Origin: Lentzea cavernae
GTDB lineage: Bacteria; Actinomycetota; Actinomycetes; Mycobacteriales; Pseudonocardiaceae
Direction of reading: 5' to 3'
DNA: 64,000 bases
Assembly (NCBI RefSeq): GCF_014653695.1
Contig: NZ_BNAR01000027.1
Location: 1 to 64,000 of the forward strand
The first letter of the stretch is position 1, and each line of letters begins with the position of its first letter. Below, piece by piece: positions 35,429 through 44,162 of this stretch. The translations under genes were made by a program, and so were the position numbers. Under the pieces are notes generated by a model, which saw only the letters and a list, made by a program, of their open reading frames with translations, searched no databases and had not been told where the DNA came from.

Positions 35429-36334
35429 CGCGGGCTTCCAGGAGTCGCGGGCCGCGGTCCAGCCGAGCAGTCCGTCGGCGTCGAGCGCGGTCAGCAACGC
35501 CTGCCAGCCCTTCTGGGCGTGCGGCAGGTAGGCCTCACGATCGAGCGCGCCCGCGTTGATGCCCGCGGCGATCGCATAGGTGATCATCGCGGTGGCGGCC
35601 GAGTCCTTGCCCGTGGCGCCCCAGAAGCCGTCGGGGCGTTGCAGGAGCTTCAACGTCTGCACGCTCTTGCGCAGCGTCTTGGCGTACTCGGCGCGGTACG
35701 GGTGGTCGGCCGGGAGCGCGAGCACCGCCTTGGCCAAGCCCTGCACGGCCCAGCCGTTCGTCTGCACGTTCAGGCTCCACAGGCCCGTGAACTCGTTGAA
35801 CGTCCGGGCCTTGAGGCTGCGGTACGACTTGAACGAGTAGTCGAGCATCGCCTGGTCGTTGTCGGCCAGCGCGACGCGTGTGAACGACGGCAGCGCCATG
35901 TTCAGCGCGTCCGGCGAGCGCCAGTAGCCGGTCTTCCCGTCCTTCACCTGGGCACGCAGGTTGTCCCGCAACGGTTGCAGCACCTCGGGCTCCGGGTGGA
36001 AGTGCGCCACGTCGAGGTACGGCTCACCGGTGGCCTGGGCGTCCGGGGCAAACGGGTTCGCCGGGTCGACCGGCAGCAGGAACTTGTTGGCCTGCACCCA
36101 GGGCCACGTCTTGTGGTTGCTGATGCCGGTGGTCCGCACCTGGGCGAGGTTGCCGACGTGGAAGTTCGCGTTGGACCAGTTGTTCGCCGCGAGGTCGGCG
36201 CCCCTGGTGACCCAGGTCTGACTGGCCTTGATCATCGTGTCCGTCACGGCACACGGCACGGCCTGAGCCGCGGTCGGAATCCCGGCAAGCGTCCCGGTCA
36301 GAACCAGGCAGAAAAGTGATGTGCGCAACCGCAT
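35345..36334 (-). CDS. Secreted GH88/GH105-like glycoside hydrolase
   Basis: This 329-residue protein has a signal peptide (to AQA, about residue 25) and the six-hairpin fold of unsaturated glucuronyl/rhamnogalacturonyl hydrolases. The conserved C-terminal pattern DSAATAMITYAIAAGINAG, then HAQKGWQALL and DSAGFAVGSFLIAG matches the GH105 family. It would remove 4,5-unsaturated uronic acids from pectin-derived oligosaccharides outside the cell. ATG at 36334 is the start. It overlaps the 3' end of the mannosyltransferase by 84 bases tail to tail. Confidence 0.8.
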   Translation of the reverse strand: MRLRTSLFCLVLTGTLAGIPTAAQAVPCAVTDTMIKASQTWVTRGADLAANNWSNANFHVGNLAQVRTTGISNHKTWPWVQANKFLLPVDPANPFAPDAQATGEPYLDVAHFHPEPEVLQPLRDNLRAQVKDGKTGYWRSPDALNMALPSFTRVALADNDQAMLDYSFKSYRSLKARTFNEFTGLWSLNVQTNGWAVQGLAKAVLALPADHPYRAEYAKTLRKSVQTLKLLQRPDGFWGATGKDSAATAMITYAIAAGINAGALDREAYLPHAQKGWQALLTALDADGLLGWTAARDSWKPASAGDSAGFAVGSFLIAGQQLVALTPGC

Positions 36335-36387
36335 GAGGGTGTTCCCTCTCCTGTCCGCGGGCGGCGGCAGCGCACATCTTGACCGAG

Positions 36388-36681
36388 TCAGGCCAGTGCG
36401 TCCAGGACTCCGTCGATCTCTTCGGCCAAGGACACGTCCAGGGCGGTGATTCCTCCCTTGTAGTGCGTGCTCAGGCGGAATGTCAGCGTCTTGTACCGGA
36501 TGTCGATGTCCGGGTGGTGGTTGTCGTTCTCGGCGATCTCCGCGATCCGGTTCACGACCATGATCGCCTCGGAGAAGCTCGGCAGCTCCACGGTCTTCAC
36601 CAGCGCCGCGTCTTGGGGGCACCAGCCGGGGAGTTTGGGGAGCAGGTCGTCCAACTGATCGTCGCTCAACAGCTCGGCCAT
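36388..36681 (-). CDS. phhB: Pterin-4a-carbinolamine dehydratase
   Basis: This 97-residue protein has the family active-site pattern NDNHHPDID followed by THYKGGITALD. Members dehydrate carbinolamine pterins or act in molybdopterin/pterin metabolism. It matches Rv1159A in context. ATG at 36681 (MAELLSDDQ) matches mycobacterial homologues; GTG at 36705 is a possible longer start. Confidence 0.9.
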   Translation of the reverse strand: MAELLSDDQLDDLLPKLPGWCPQDAALVKTVELPSFSEAIMVVNRIAEIAENDNHHPDIDIRYKTLTFRLSTHYKGGITALDVSLAEEIDGVLDALA

Positions 36682-36719
36682 GTCCTGATCGTCCCACCAC
36701 GTCACGTAGGCTGCGCGTT

Positions 36720-36812
36720 TACCACGGGAGTCCGGTGAAGCGCCGGGCTGAGAGGAGGGCTCGCAAGCCCTCGACCGTCCACCTGATCCGGGTCATACCG
36801 GCGTAGGGAGAG
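36720..36812 (+). promoter_or_regulatory. TPP riboswitch
   Basis: The THI-box elements are present in order: CGGGAG, the CTGAGAG core at 36748-36754, a variable P3 arm, then ACCTGATCCGGGTCATACC and GGCGTAGGGAG at 36781-36811. It ends 9 bases before the thiB GTG, whose RBS lies within or next to P1, so thiamine pyrophosphate probably blocks translation or early transcription of thiBPQ. Confidence 0.93.
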
Positions 36813-36820
36813 GTTTCGCT

Positions 36821-37819
36821 GTGAGAAGGATTTGTGCTGTTTTCGCTGCTCTGGCGCTGACGGGCTGCTCGGCCGCCACGTCGACCGCGCCGCAGTCGCA
36901 CGAGGTCACTCTGGTGACCCACGACTCGTTCGCGGTGAAGCAGGAGGTGCTGGACGAGTTCCAGAAGTCCTCCGGCATCACCGTGAAGCAGCTCGCGAGC
37001 GGTGACGCGGGCGAGCTGACGAACAAGCTGGTGCTCACCAAGGCGAACCCGATCGGCGACGTCGCGTTCGGCGTCGACTCGACGTTCGCCTCGCGCGCCC
37101 TGAGCGAGGGCGTGTTCGCCGAGTACGCCTCGCCGGAGGCGTCGAAGGGCGCCCAGCGCTACAAGGCCGACGACTCGAACCGGCTCCAGGCCGTCGACGT
37201 CGGTGACGTGTGCCTCAACATCGACCCGGCCAAGCTCGGTGGCACCGAACCGAAGTCGTACGAGGACCTGGTCGACCCGAAGTTCAAGGACCAGCTGGTC
37301 GTCGAGAACCCGGCCACGTCCTCGCCCGGTCTCGCGTTCCTGCTCGGCACGATCGCGAAGTACGGCGAGAACGGCTGGCAGGAGTACTGGACCAAGCTCA
37401 AGGCCAACGGCGTCAAGGTCGTGAGCGGCTGGGAAGAGGCCTACAACCAGGAGTTCTCGGCCACCAAGGGGACGCGGCCGATCGTGGTGTCGTACGCGTC
37501 GTCGCCGTCGGCCGAGGGCGGCAAGACCAAGGCGGTGCTGGACACCTGCTACCGCCAGGTCGAGTACGCGGGCGTGCTGTCCGGGGCGAAGAACCCCGAG
37601 GACGCCAAGAAGGTGCTGGACTTCCTGCTGGGCGAGAAGTTCCAGGCCCAGGTCGCCGAGCAGATGTACGTCTACCCGTCGCGCGAGGGCGTCGCGCTGC
37701 CCGAGTCGTGGGCCAAGGACGCTCCGTTGCCGCCGAACCCGCAGACCCTGCCCGCGGACAAGGTGAAGGACAACCGCGAAGCGTGGGTCGAGCAGTGGCG
37801 CAAGCTCGTGCAGGGCTGA
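36821..37819 (+). CDS. thiB: Thiamine ABC transporter substrate-binding lipoprotein
   Basis: This 332-residue periplasmic-type binding protein is made as a lipoprotein (lipobox LTGC, Cys about residue 15). The core resembles ThiB: HDSFAVKQEVLDEF, FGVDSTFASRAL and the conserved PATSSPGLAFLLGT loop binding the phosphate/hydroxyl end. GTG at 36821 follows the TPP riboswitch, which confirms thiamine or its phosphates as ligand. Its end overlaps the permease gene. Confidence 0.93.
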   Translation: MRRICAVFAALALTGCSAATSTAPQSHEVTLVTHDSFAVKQEVLDEFQKSSGITVKQLASGDAGELTNKLVLTKANPIGDVAFGVDSTFASRALSEGVFAEYASPEASKGAQRYKADDSNRLQAVDVGDVCLNIDPAKLGGTEPKSYEDLVDPKFKDQLVVENPATSSPGLAFLLGTIAKYGENGWQEYWTKLKANGVKVVSGWEEAYNQEFSATKGTRPIVVSYASSPSAEGGKTKAVLDTCYRQVEYAGVLSGAKNPEDAKKVLDFLLGEKFQAQVAEQMYVYPSREGVALPESWAKDAPLPPNPQTLPADKVKDNREAWVEQWRKLVQG

Positions 37820-39402
37820 GTTCCCGCACGGGGTGGTCGGCGGCGGCGCTGCTGCCGCTGGCCTTCCTGGCCCTGTTCTTCGCGTGGCCCGTGCTGGCGA
37901 TCGTCAACCTGGGTCTGCGCGAGGGCGGGGTGCTCGCCGCGATCGCCGAGGGCGACACCTGGGAGCTCGTCGGGTTCACGCTCGGGCAGGCGCTGGCGTC
38001 GACGGTCGTGGCGGTCGTCGCCGGGATGCCGCTGGCGTTCGTGCTGGCGCGGTGCCGGATTCGCGGGCTCGGGCTGGTCCGCGCGGCGGTGATGGTGCCG
38101 TTCGTGCTGCCGACCGTGGTGGTGGGCCTGGCCTTCCGGACGTTCTGGCCGGACGGCGGGGTGCTGCCGATCGTGCTGGCCAACGCGTTCTTCAACGTCG
38201 CGGTGGTCGCGCGGACCGTGGGTGGGCTGTGGGCGCACACGGATCGCCGCGCTGAAGACGCCGCGAGGGCGCTCGGGGCTTCGCGTCCGAGGGCGTTCGT
38301 GTCGGTCGTGCTGCCCGCGCTGGCGCCGGCGATCGGGTCGGCGGCCGCTGTCGTGTTCCTCTTCTGCGCCACGAGTTTCGGTGTCGTGTTGGTGCTCGGC
38401 GGGTCCCGCTACCGGACCTTGGAGACCGAGATCTACCTGCGGACGGTCGAGCTGTTCGACCTGTCCGGGGCGGCCGCGTTGTCGTTGCTGCAGTTCGCCG
38501 CCGTGCTCGCGGTCCTGGTGCTGGGCGCGCTCGCCCGGCGGCGCCGGGAGACCGCGCTGGCGTTGCGGGGCAGGGAAGAGCTGGCACGGCGGCCGTCCGG
38601 CGGTGAGTGGTACGTGGTGGCCGCCGCGTTCGCCGTCGTGGTGGCGTTGCTGACGCCGGTGGTCGGCCTGGTGACGCGCTCACTGTCCACTCGGGACGGC
38701 TGGAGCCTCGCCGGGTACGTGGCGCTCAACACCCGTGGCGATCGTGGAACGCTGGCCGTGACCGGGATCGACGCGGCCGTCAACTCGCTGAGGACGGCCT
38801 TCGACGCGACTCTCGTGGCGTTGGTGGTCGGGGTGTTCTCGGCTGTGGTGCTGGTCGGGTTGCGCCGGTCGGGGGCCCGGTTCGCCGAGGTGCTCGACAC
38901 CGCGTTGATGCTGCCCCTGGGCGTGTCCGCGGTCACGGTCGGCTTCGGCTACCTGATCACGATGGACGCGCTGCCGGGCGACTTCCGGACCTCGCCGCTG
39001 CTGGTGCCACTGGCCCAGGCGCTGGTGGTGACACCGTTGATCGTGCGGATGGTGCTGCCCGTGCTGAGGGCCGTCGACGAACGGCTGCGGCAGGCGGCGG
39101 CCACGTTGGGCGCCTCGCCCGCGCGCGTGTGGCGCGAGGTCGACCTGCCCCTGGCCGGACGGTCCCTGGCGGCCGCGGCCGGGTTCGGGTACGTGGTGGC
39201 GCTGGGGGAGTTCGGGGCGACGAGCTTCCTGGCCCGCCCGGACGCGCCGACGCTGCCGGTGGTGATCGCGCGGCTGATGTCGCGGCCGGGGGAGTTGAAC
39301 AGCCAGATGGCCTACGCGGCGTGCGCGCTGCTGATGGTCGTGACGGTCGGGTGCGTGCTGCTGATCGAGCGGTTGCGCGTGCCGAGCAGCGGGGAGTTCT
39401 GA
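37795..39402 (+). CDS. thiP: Thiamine ABC transporter permease
   Basis: This protein of about 535 residues is a fused double permease with about 12 membrane segments. Each half carries an EAA coupling loop: EDAARALGASRPRAFVSVVLPAL near residue 155 and RQAAATLGASPARVWREVDLPL near residue 435. That duplication is typical of ThiP/FbpB-type permeases. GTG at 37795, overlapping thiB by 25 bases, is the nearest accepted start; CTG at 37816 cannot be excluded. Stop overlaps thiQ by one base (TGATG). Confidence 0.9.
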   Translation: MAQARAGLSSRTGWSAAALLPLAFLALFFAWPVLAIVNLGLREGGVLAAIAEGDTWELVGFTLGQALASTVVAVVAGMPLAFVLARCRIRGLGLVRAAVMVPFVLPTVVVGLAFRTFWPDGGVLPIVLANAFFNVAVVARTVGGLWAHTDRRAEDAARALGASRPRAFVSVVLPALAPAIGSAAAVVFLFCATSFGVVLVLGGSRYRTLETEIYLRTVELFDLSGAAALSLLQFAAVLAVLVLGALARRRRETALALRGREELARRPSGGEWYVVAAAFAVVVALLTPVVGLVTRSLSTRDGWSLAGYVALNTRGDRGTLAVTGIDAAVNSLRTAFDATLVALVVGVFSAVVLVGLRRSGARFAEVLDTALMLPLGVSAVTVGFGYLITMDALPGDFRTSPLLVPLAQALVVTPLIVRMVLPVLRAVDERLRQAAATLGASPARVWREVDLPLAGRSLAAAAGFGYVVALGEFGATSFLARPDAPTLPVVIARLMSRPGELNSQMAYAACALLMVVTVGCVLLIERLRVPSSGEF

Positions 39403-40352
39403 TGGCACTGGAACTGGACTCGATCACCGTCCGCTATGGACGGACGGCGGCGGTGTCGGACGTGTCGCTGTCCGTGGCGGACGGCGAGGTCGTGGCGTTG
39501 CTCGGACCGTCGGGCTGCGGCAAGTCGACGTTGCTGCGCACGGTCGCCGGGCTGGAGAAGCCCTCTTCCGGCTTCGTGCGCTGGGATTCCGCCGACCTGG
39601 CCGGTGTGCCGGTGCACCGGCGCGAGTTCGGGCTGGTCTTCCAGGACGGGCAGCTGTTCCCGCACCGCACGGTCGCCGGGAACGTGGCCTTCGGCCTGCG
39701 GATGAAGAAGGTCGAGCGCGAGACGCGGGACAAGCGCGTGCTGTCGCTGCTCGAACTCGTCGGGCTCGAGGGGTATGCCGACCGCCGGGTCACGCAGCTG
39801 TCCGGCGGCGAGCAGCAACGGGTGGCGCTGGCACGCGCCCTGGCGCCGTCACCCCGGTTGGTGCTGCTGGACGAACCGTTGTCGGCACTGGACAGGGCGT
39901 TGCGCGAACAGCTCGCGGTCGACTTGGCGCGGTTGCTGCGCGAAGCCGCGACCACGGCTCTCGTCGTCACGCACGACCACGACGAGGCGTTCACGCTGGC
40001 CGACCGGGTGGCGATCATGTCGCGCGGCCGGATCGTCCAGGTCGGGCCGCCGGCCGAGGTGTGGTCCTGCCCGGTCGACGTGGAGACCGCGAAGTTCCTG
40101 GGCTGCAACAAGTTCGTGCCCGGCTCGTTCGTGGGGCTGGACGTCGAGCGCGTGGGGCTGCGGTCCACGGCGCTGCGGGTCGACCCCGACGGGCTGTTCG
40201 AGGGCACCGTGCTGGAACGGGTCCACCGGCGTGACCACGTGCGGCTGCTCGTGGAGATCGCCGGCGAGGAGTACGAGGCCGTGGGACCGGTGTCCGTGGG
40301 CGACCGGGTGCGGCTCGCAATTGACTTGGACGGCGTGGCGCGCGTCGGGTAG
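39402..40352 (+). CDS. thiQ: Thiamine ABC transporter ATP-binding protein
   Basis: This 316-residue ATPase has Walker A GPSGCGKST near residue 35, signature LSGGEQQR near 132, Walker B LVLLDEPLSALD and the His switch VVTHD. The C-terminal 90 residues form a TOBE-like regulatory domain, longer than E. coli ThiQ (232 aa). It completes the riboswitch-controlled thiBPQ operon. Confidence 0.93.
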   Translation: MALELDSITVRYGRTAAVSDVSLSVADGEVVALLGPSGCGKSTLLRTVAGLEKPSSGFVRWDSADLAGVPVHRREFGLVFQDGQLFPHRTVAGNVAFGLRMKKVERETRDKRVLSLLELVGLEGYADRRVTQLSGGEQQRVALARALAPSPRLVLLDEPLSALDRALREQLAVDLARLLREAATTALVVTHDHDEAFTLADRVAIMSRGRIVQVGPPAEVWSCPVDVETAKFLGCNKFVPGSFVGLDVERVGLRSTALRVDPDGLFEGTVLERVHRRDHVRLLVEIAGEEYEAVGPVSVGDRVRLAIDLDGVARVG

Positions 40353-40364
40353 TCATGGAGCCCT

Positions 40365-41120
40365 ATGGGACTTCTTGAGGGACGCGTCGCTCTGATCACG
40401 GGCGTCAGCAGGCGGCAGGGAATCGGCTACGCGATCGCTTCTCGGCTGCGCGGGCTGGGCGCCGATCTGTTCGTGCAGCACCACGTCGCGCACGACGCCT
40501 CACAGCCGTGGGGTGCCGATGCCGTTGACGAGGTGCTGGCGGACGTCGGAGCTCGGGGTCTCGGCGTGGACCTCGCCGAGCCCGACGCGCCGGAACGGTT
40601 GATGGCCGCGGCCGTCGAGGCGTTCGGACGGGTCGACGTGCTGGTGTGCAACCACGCGCGGTCGGGCGGTGACGGCTCGCTGGACGAGGTCGACGCGGCG
40701 ATGCTCGACGAGCACTACGCGGTGAACACGAGGTCGTCGATTCTGCTCGCGCAAGCGTTTGCCCGCCAGTGGACCAGGACTGACGGCGGCCGGGTCGTGT
40801 TCCTGACGTCCGGGCAGAACCTCGGGCCGATGCCCGGCGAGATCGCCTACGCGGCGTCGAAGGGGGCGCTGGCGGCCATCGTCGCGACGCTGTCGCACGA
40901 GCTGGCGGACCGGGGCATCACCGTCAACGCGGTGAACCCCGGCCCGACCGACACGGGGTGGGCTGGACCGGAGCTCACGGACTTCGTGAACGAGCGGATG
41001 CCGCACAAGCGCTGGGGTCAGCCGGACGACGCCGCCCGGCTGATCTCCTGGCTGTGCACCGACGACGCTGCCTGGATCACCGGTCAGGTGATCAACAGCG
41101 AAGGCGGCTTCCGGCGCTAG
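40365..41120 (+). CDS. SDR family oxidoreductase (FabG-like)
   Basis: This 251-residue classical short-chain dehydrogenase has the cofactor loop TGVSRRQGIG near residue 12, the NAG-like CNHA strand end, catalytic Ser in LTSGQ, and Tyr/Lys in YAASK near residue 163. The C-terminus INSEGGFRR matches 3-oxoacyl-ACP reductase-like enzymes. ATG at 40365 lies 12 bases after thiQ, so it may be cotranscribed, although no thiamine role is evident. Confidence 0.87.
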   Translation: MGLLEGRVALITGVSRRQGIGYAIASRLRGLGADLFVQHHVAHDASQPWGADAVDEVLADVGARGLGVDLAEPDAPERLMAAAVEAFGRVDVLVCNHARSGGDGSLDEVDAAMLDEHYAVNTRSSILLAQAFARQWTRTDGGRVVFLTSGQNLGPMPGEIAYAASKGALAAIVATLSHELADRGITVNAVNPGPTDTGWAGPELTDFVNERMPHKRWGQPDDAARLISWLCTDDAAWITGQVINSEGGFRR

Positions 41121-41923
41121 TTGTCCTTCGTGATGAGCCGCATCGCCGCCAGGCCCGTGCCGATCAGCAGGTAGCAGCCCGCGAGCAGCGTGCTGTCCCA
41201 GATCTGGGTGAGCGGGATCGGGTCGCGCATCACGTCGATCAGGCCCGGGAAACCGGTCGTGATCAGGAACGGGTGCAGCCAGTCGAGCGACGGGAACTGC
41301 GACAGCACCTGGAACACGATGATCGTCGTCATCGTCGCCGCCTGCACCACCAGCGGGTGTTCGGTGGTCGCCGAGACGGCGAGGGCGACCGCGCCGATCG
41401 CCACCATCTGGAACGTCACCAGTACGACGAACAACGCGATGCGCAGCAGGCCCTCGCCGGTGCCCAAAGTGGTGCCGGACAACGTCATCATGCCGTCGGT
41501 GCCGAGGAAGGCGGTGCCGGCGATGATGCCGACCACGGCCATCAGCGTGACGGCGAACAACGACATCGCGGTGAGGCCGAAGAGCTTCACGAACAACAGC
41601 CGCACACGGGACACCGGCGCGACCAGCAGGCCGCGCAACGTGCCGTGCTGGGCCTCGCCCGCGAGCCCGTCCGCCGCCCAGATCGACGCCACCAGCGGCA
41701 GCAGCAGGTTGAGCGACAGGAACAACGTGAAGATCGGCACGACCATGCCGTTGCCCTGGATGATCGCGGCGAGCCCGGGCCCGCCGCCGCCCTCGTCGTC
41801 ACCGGCGGTCCAGATGCCGAAGCTGATGATGATCGGCACGAGCACCAGGCCGAACAACCCGATGAGGGTCCGCGGCCTGCGCAGCATCCAGCGCACCTCG
41901 GAACCGAACTGACGCGTGATCAT
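41117..41923 (-). CDS. ABC-2 type transporter permease
   Basis: This 268-residue membrane protein has six hydrophobic segments with a large first extracellular loop containing a Gly/acidic stretch (DDEGGGGPG). It is the partner of the adjacent ATPase; its ATG overlaps the ATPase stop by 4 bases. The end is convergent with the SDR gene by a 4-base overlap (CTAG). Third gene of the leftward lolA-ABC operon. Confidence 0.87.
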   Translation of the reverse strand: MITRQFGSEVRWMLRRPRTLIGLFGLVLVPIIISFGIWTAGDDEGGGGPGLAAIIQGNGMVVPIFTLFLSLNLLLPLVASIWAADGLAGEAQHGTLRGLLVAPVSRVRLLFVKLFGLTAMSLFAVTLMAVVGIIAGTAFLGTDGMMTLSGTTLGTGEGLLRIALFVVLVTFQMVAIGAVALAVSATTEHPLVVQAATMTTIIVFQVLSQFPSLDWLHPFLITTGFPGLIDVMRDPIPLTQIWDSTLLAGCYLLIGTGLAAMRLITKDN

Positions 41924-42924
41924 CGCCGTCCCCCGTCCAGCGTGTCCACGGCCGACATCCCTCGTTCGGCCTCCTCGGCCTCGGTGAGCCGCGCGAACAG
42001 CTCCTCGAGGCCGGTCTTCCAGCGCGTCGCCTCGAAGACGCGGGCGCCGCCCTGCACGAGCGTCTCGATCACCTGCGGCGCGCTCGTCCCCGCGAGCTCG
42101 ACGCGCAGGCCGTCACCGAGCGGCCGTGCGGAGATCTTGGCCTGCCGCAACGCGCTCAGCGCCTTCTCGACATCCGGCGTGATCACCTGCAGGGCGGATC
42201 CCCCCGCCTGCAGGAGTTCGGTCAGCTCCCCTTGCGCCACAACGGTTCCCCGGTGCAGCACGGCGACGTGCGTGCACGTCGCCTCCACCTCGCTGAGCAG
42301 GTGGCTCGACACCATCACGGTGCTGCCGGCCTCGTGCAGCTCCGCGATGATCTTGCGGATCTCCCGCGTGCCGGCCGGGTCGAGGCCGTTGGTCGGCTCG
42401 TCGAGCACGACGAGCTTGCGCGGCACGAGCAACGCCGCGGCCAGGCCGAGGCGTTGCTTCATGCCGAGCGAGTACCCCCGGTACCTGCGGTGGGCCGCCT
42501 GGGCGAGCCCGACGCGTTCGATGGCGTCCTCGACCGCCTGCTTGATCTGCCTGCGGGGCAGCAGAGGCTCGAACGCGGCACACCTGACGAGGTTCTCCCG
42601 TCCACTGAGGAACGGGTGGAACCCCGGACCCTCGACCAGCGCGCCCACGTGGGGCAGCGCCTGCTCGGCTCCCTCCGGCAGCGGCCGTCCGAGCAGTTCG
42701 ATCTCCCCCTGCGTGGGGCGGACCAGCCCGAGCAGCATCCGGATCGTGGTCGTCTTGCCGGACCCGTTGGGGCCCAGCATGCCGAGCACGGCTCCTTCCG
42801 GCAGCTCGAGGTCGACGCGGTCGACGGCGACCGTGCTGCCGTACTCCTTGCGCAGTCCCTTGGTCCGCGCGGCGACAGCACCCTTCACGGGGGCTGTCAC
42901 CGGCGCGCTGGTCGAGGTGGTCAC
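41920..42924 (-). CDS. ABC transporter ATP-binding protein
   Basis: This 334-residue ATPase has Walker A GPNGSGKTTT near residue 50, a signature-equivalent YSLGMKQRLGLA near 150, Walker B LVVLDEPTNGLD and VSSHLL. It belongs to the bacitracin/lantibiotic-type (BcrA-like) exporters. GTG at 42924 overlaps the LolA-like stop by 4 bases, so lipoprotein carrier, ATPase and permease are coupled. Substrate unknown; envelope lipid or antimicrobial peptide export is inferred. Confidence 0.88.
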   Translation of the reverse strand: MTTSTSAPVTAPVKGAVAARTKGLRKEYGSTVAVDRVDLELPEGAVLGMLGPNGSGKTTTIRMLLGLVRPTQGEIELLGRPLPEGAEQALPHVGALVEGPGFHPFLSGRENLVRCAAFEPLLPRRQIKQAVEDAIERVGLAQAAHRRYRGYSLGMKQRLGLAAALLVPRKLVVLDEPTNGLDPAGTREIRKIIAELHEAGSTVMVSSHLLSEVEATCTHVAVLHRGTVVAQGELTELLQAGGSALQVITPDVEKALSALRQAKISARPLGDGLRVELAGTSAPQVIETLVQGGARVFEATRWKTGLEELFARLTEAEEAERGMSAVDTLDGGRR

Positions 42925-43994
42925 TTCACCTGTCCGATCGTGTCGAACAGGACCTGCTCGGGCACGGCACCCGCGACCACGCGGCCGTCGTCCGCGATCA
43001 GGATCGTGGCGACCTTCGTGGTGAAGACCTGACCGCTGCCCCAGTTGCCGCTCACCTTCTTGGTGAACTTGTCGACGAGGCCCTGCGCCTCGGCCGGAAC
43101 CTGGGTCATGGCCTGGGCGGGAATCTTCGCGCCGACGACCGTGTCCCAGCCCGTGCCGAAGATCTGCGGGTCCTCGCCCTGCAACGCCTGCTCGATGCCG
43201 AGCTCGGGCTTGCGGTCGCGGCCCTTCTCCTCCTTGGCCTCCGGCGTGGTGACCTTGGCGTTGGCCGGCGGCGTGAACTCGAACAGCTTCGCGTCCTGCG
43301 GGCCGACGTTGATCTCGCTGAAGCCGACGGTGCCGGCCGGCTCGCTCGTGCCGTTGGTGAGAACGGCGACGCGCAGCGGCATCTTGAGCTCGGAGTCGAC
43401 GGCGATCCGCACCTCGCGGATCAGCGTCTTCTCGCTGGCCTTGGGGGTCAGCACGAGCTCGTAGGCGGCACGGTTCGCGACGCGCGCGGTGCCGTCCACA
43501 GAGATGTCGCTGAACTCCTTGGTCAGGCCGACGACCTGCTTGGCCGCCTCGGCCGGGTCGACCGACTTGGCCTTCTCGTCGGCGGGCTTCGGCTCGTCGG
43601 CCTCGTGCTCGGCCTTCGTGACCTCGTTGTCCGCGGAGTTCCACGACCACGTGGTCTTGCCGTCGTTGACGATGGTCTGCTCGGACTGGCCGTTCGGCAG
43701 GGCGGCGCGGAACTTGCCGTTGCCGTCCGTCCAGATCCGCGCGCTGTGCTTGCCGTCGGCGAGCTGCGGGATCTCCGCGATCGACGGCAGGCCGAGCTTG
43801 TTGTCGACCTCCACGGTTCCGCCGAAGGCACCGGGCTTGCTCGTCAGCACCTGCTGGACGAGCGTCTCCGGGGAGACGTCCGGAAGTGAAGGCGGCTGGC
43901 CTGCTCCCGCTGGCATGGCGAGCAGGCTCAGGCCTGCCGCACCGGTGATCACACCGGCCGCCGCAGCGGCCAGGGTCACCTTTCGCTTGTTCAT
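42921..43994 (-). CDS. Secreted LolA/RseB-like lipoprotein-carrier fold protein
   Basis: This 357-residue exported protein has an N-terminal signal (to about AGA, residue 31) and a long half-barrel domain with GTVEVDNKLGLP, RIWTDGNGKFRAAL, TTWSWNSADNEV and YELVLTPKASE, the pattern of actinobacterial LolA/MucB-RseB-like proteins. GGAGGAGG precedes ATG 43994. It is the first gene of an operon with the ABC exporter and is divergent from a two-component system, so it may act as an envelope sensor or carrier for that system (inference). Confidence 0.82.
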   Translation of the reverse strand: MNKRKVTLAAAAAGVITGAAGLSLLAMPAGAGQPPSLPDVSPETLVQQVLTSKPGAFGGTVEVDNKLGLPSIAEIPQLADGKHSARIWTDGNGKFRAALPNGQSEQTIVNDGKTTWSWNSADNEVTKAEHEADEPKPADEKAKSVDPAEAAKQVVGLTKEFSDISVDGTARVANRAAYELVLTPKASEKTLIREVRIAVDSELKMPLRVAVLTNGTSEPAGTVGFSEINVGPQDAKLFEFTPPANAKVTTPEAKEEKGRDRKPELGIEQALQGEDPQIFGTGWDTVVGAKIPAQAMTQVPAEAQGLVDKFTKKVSGNWGSGQVFTTKVATILIADDGRVVAGAVPEQVLFDTIGQVK

Positions 43995-44044
43995 CAGTGG
44001 TCCCCTCCTCCAAGGGCTTGTGACTCACAGCTTGGTGGTGGGTT

Positions 44045-44138
44045 GCTGAGATGGTGCTGAGACTACTCCCACCTGCGGTTTTCGGCGCGGAGCGGAAGGC
44101 TTTCTGAGAGTCGGCTGAGATCTTGCGGGCAGCTGAGA
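44045..44138. promoter_or_regulatory. Five CTGAGA boxes in the divergent promoter region
   Basis: GCTGAGA occurs at 44045-44051 and 44056-44062; CTGAGA occurs at 44104-44109, 44115-44120 and 44133-44138. Two pairs are spaced exactly 11 bp, the direct-repeat phasing used by OmpR/PhoB-type response regulators. The region separates the LolA-like/ABC operon from the response regulator gene, so these are likely binding sites for that regulator. Confidence 0.6.
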
Positions 44139-44162
44139 GCCTTGGGCGGCATGCTGTGCGGT

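Noticed and set aside
36719..36922. Short minus-strand frame over the riboswitch
   Set aside because: Composition is random and the strand carries no RBS; the plus strand shows the complete TPP aptamer.
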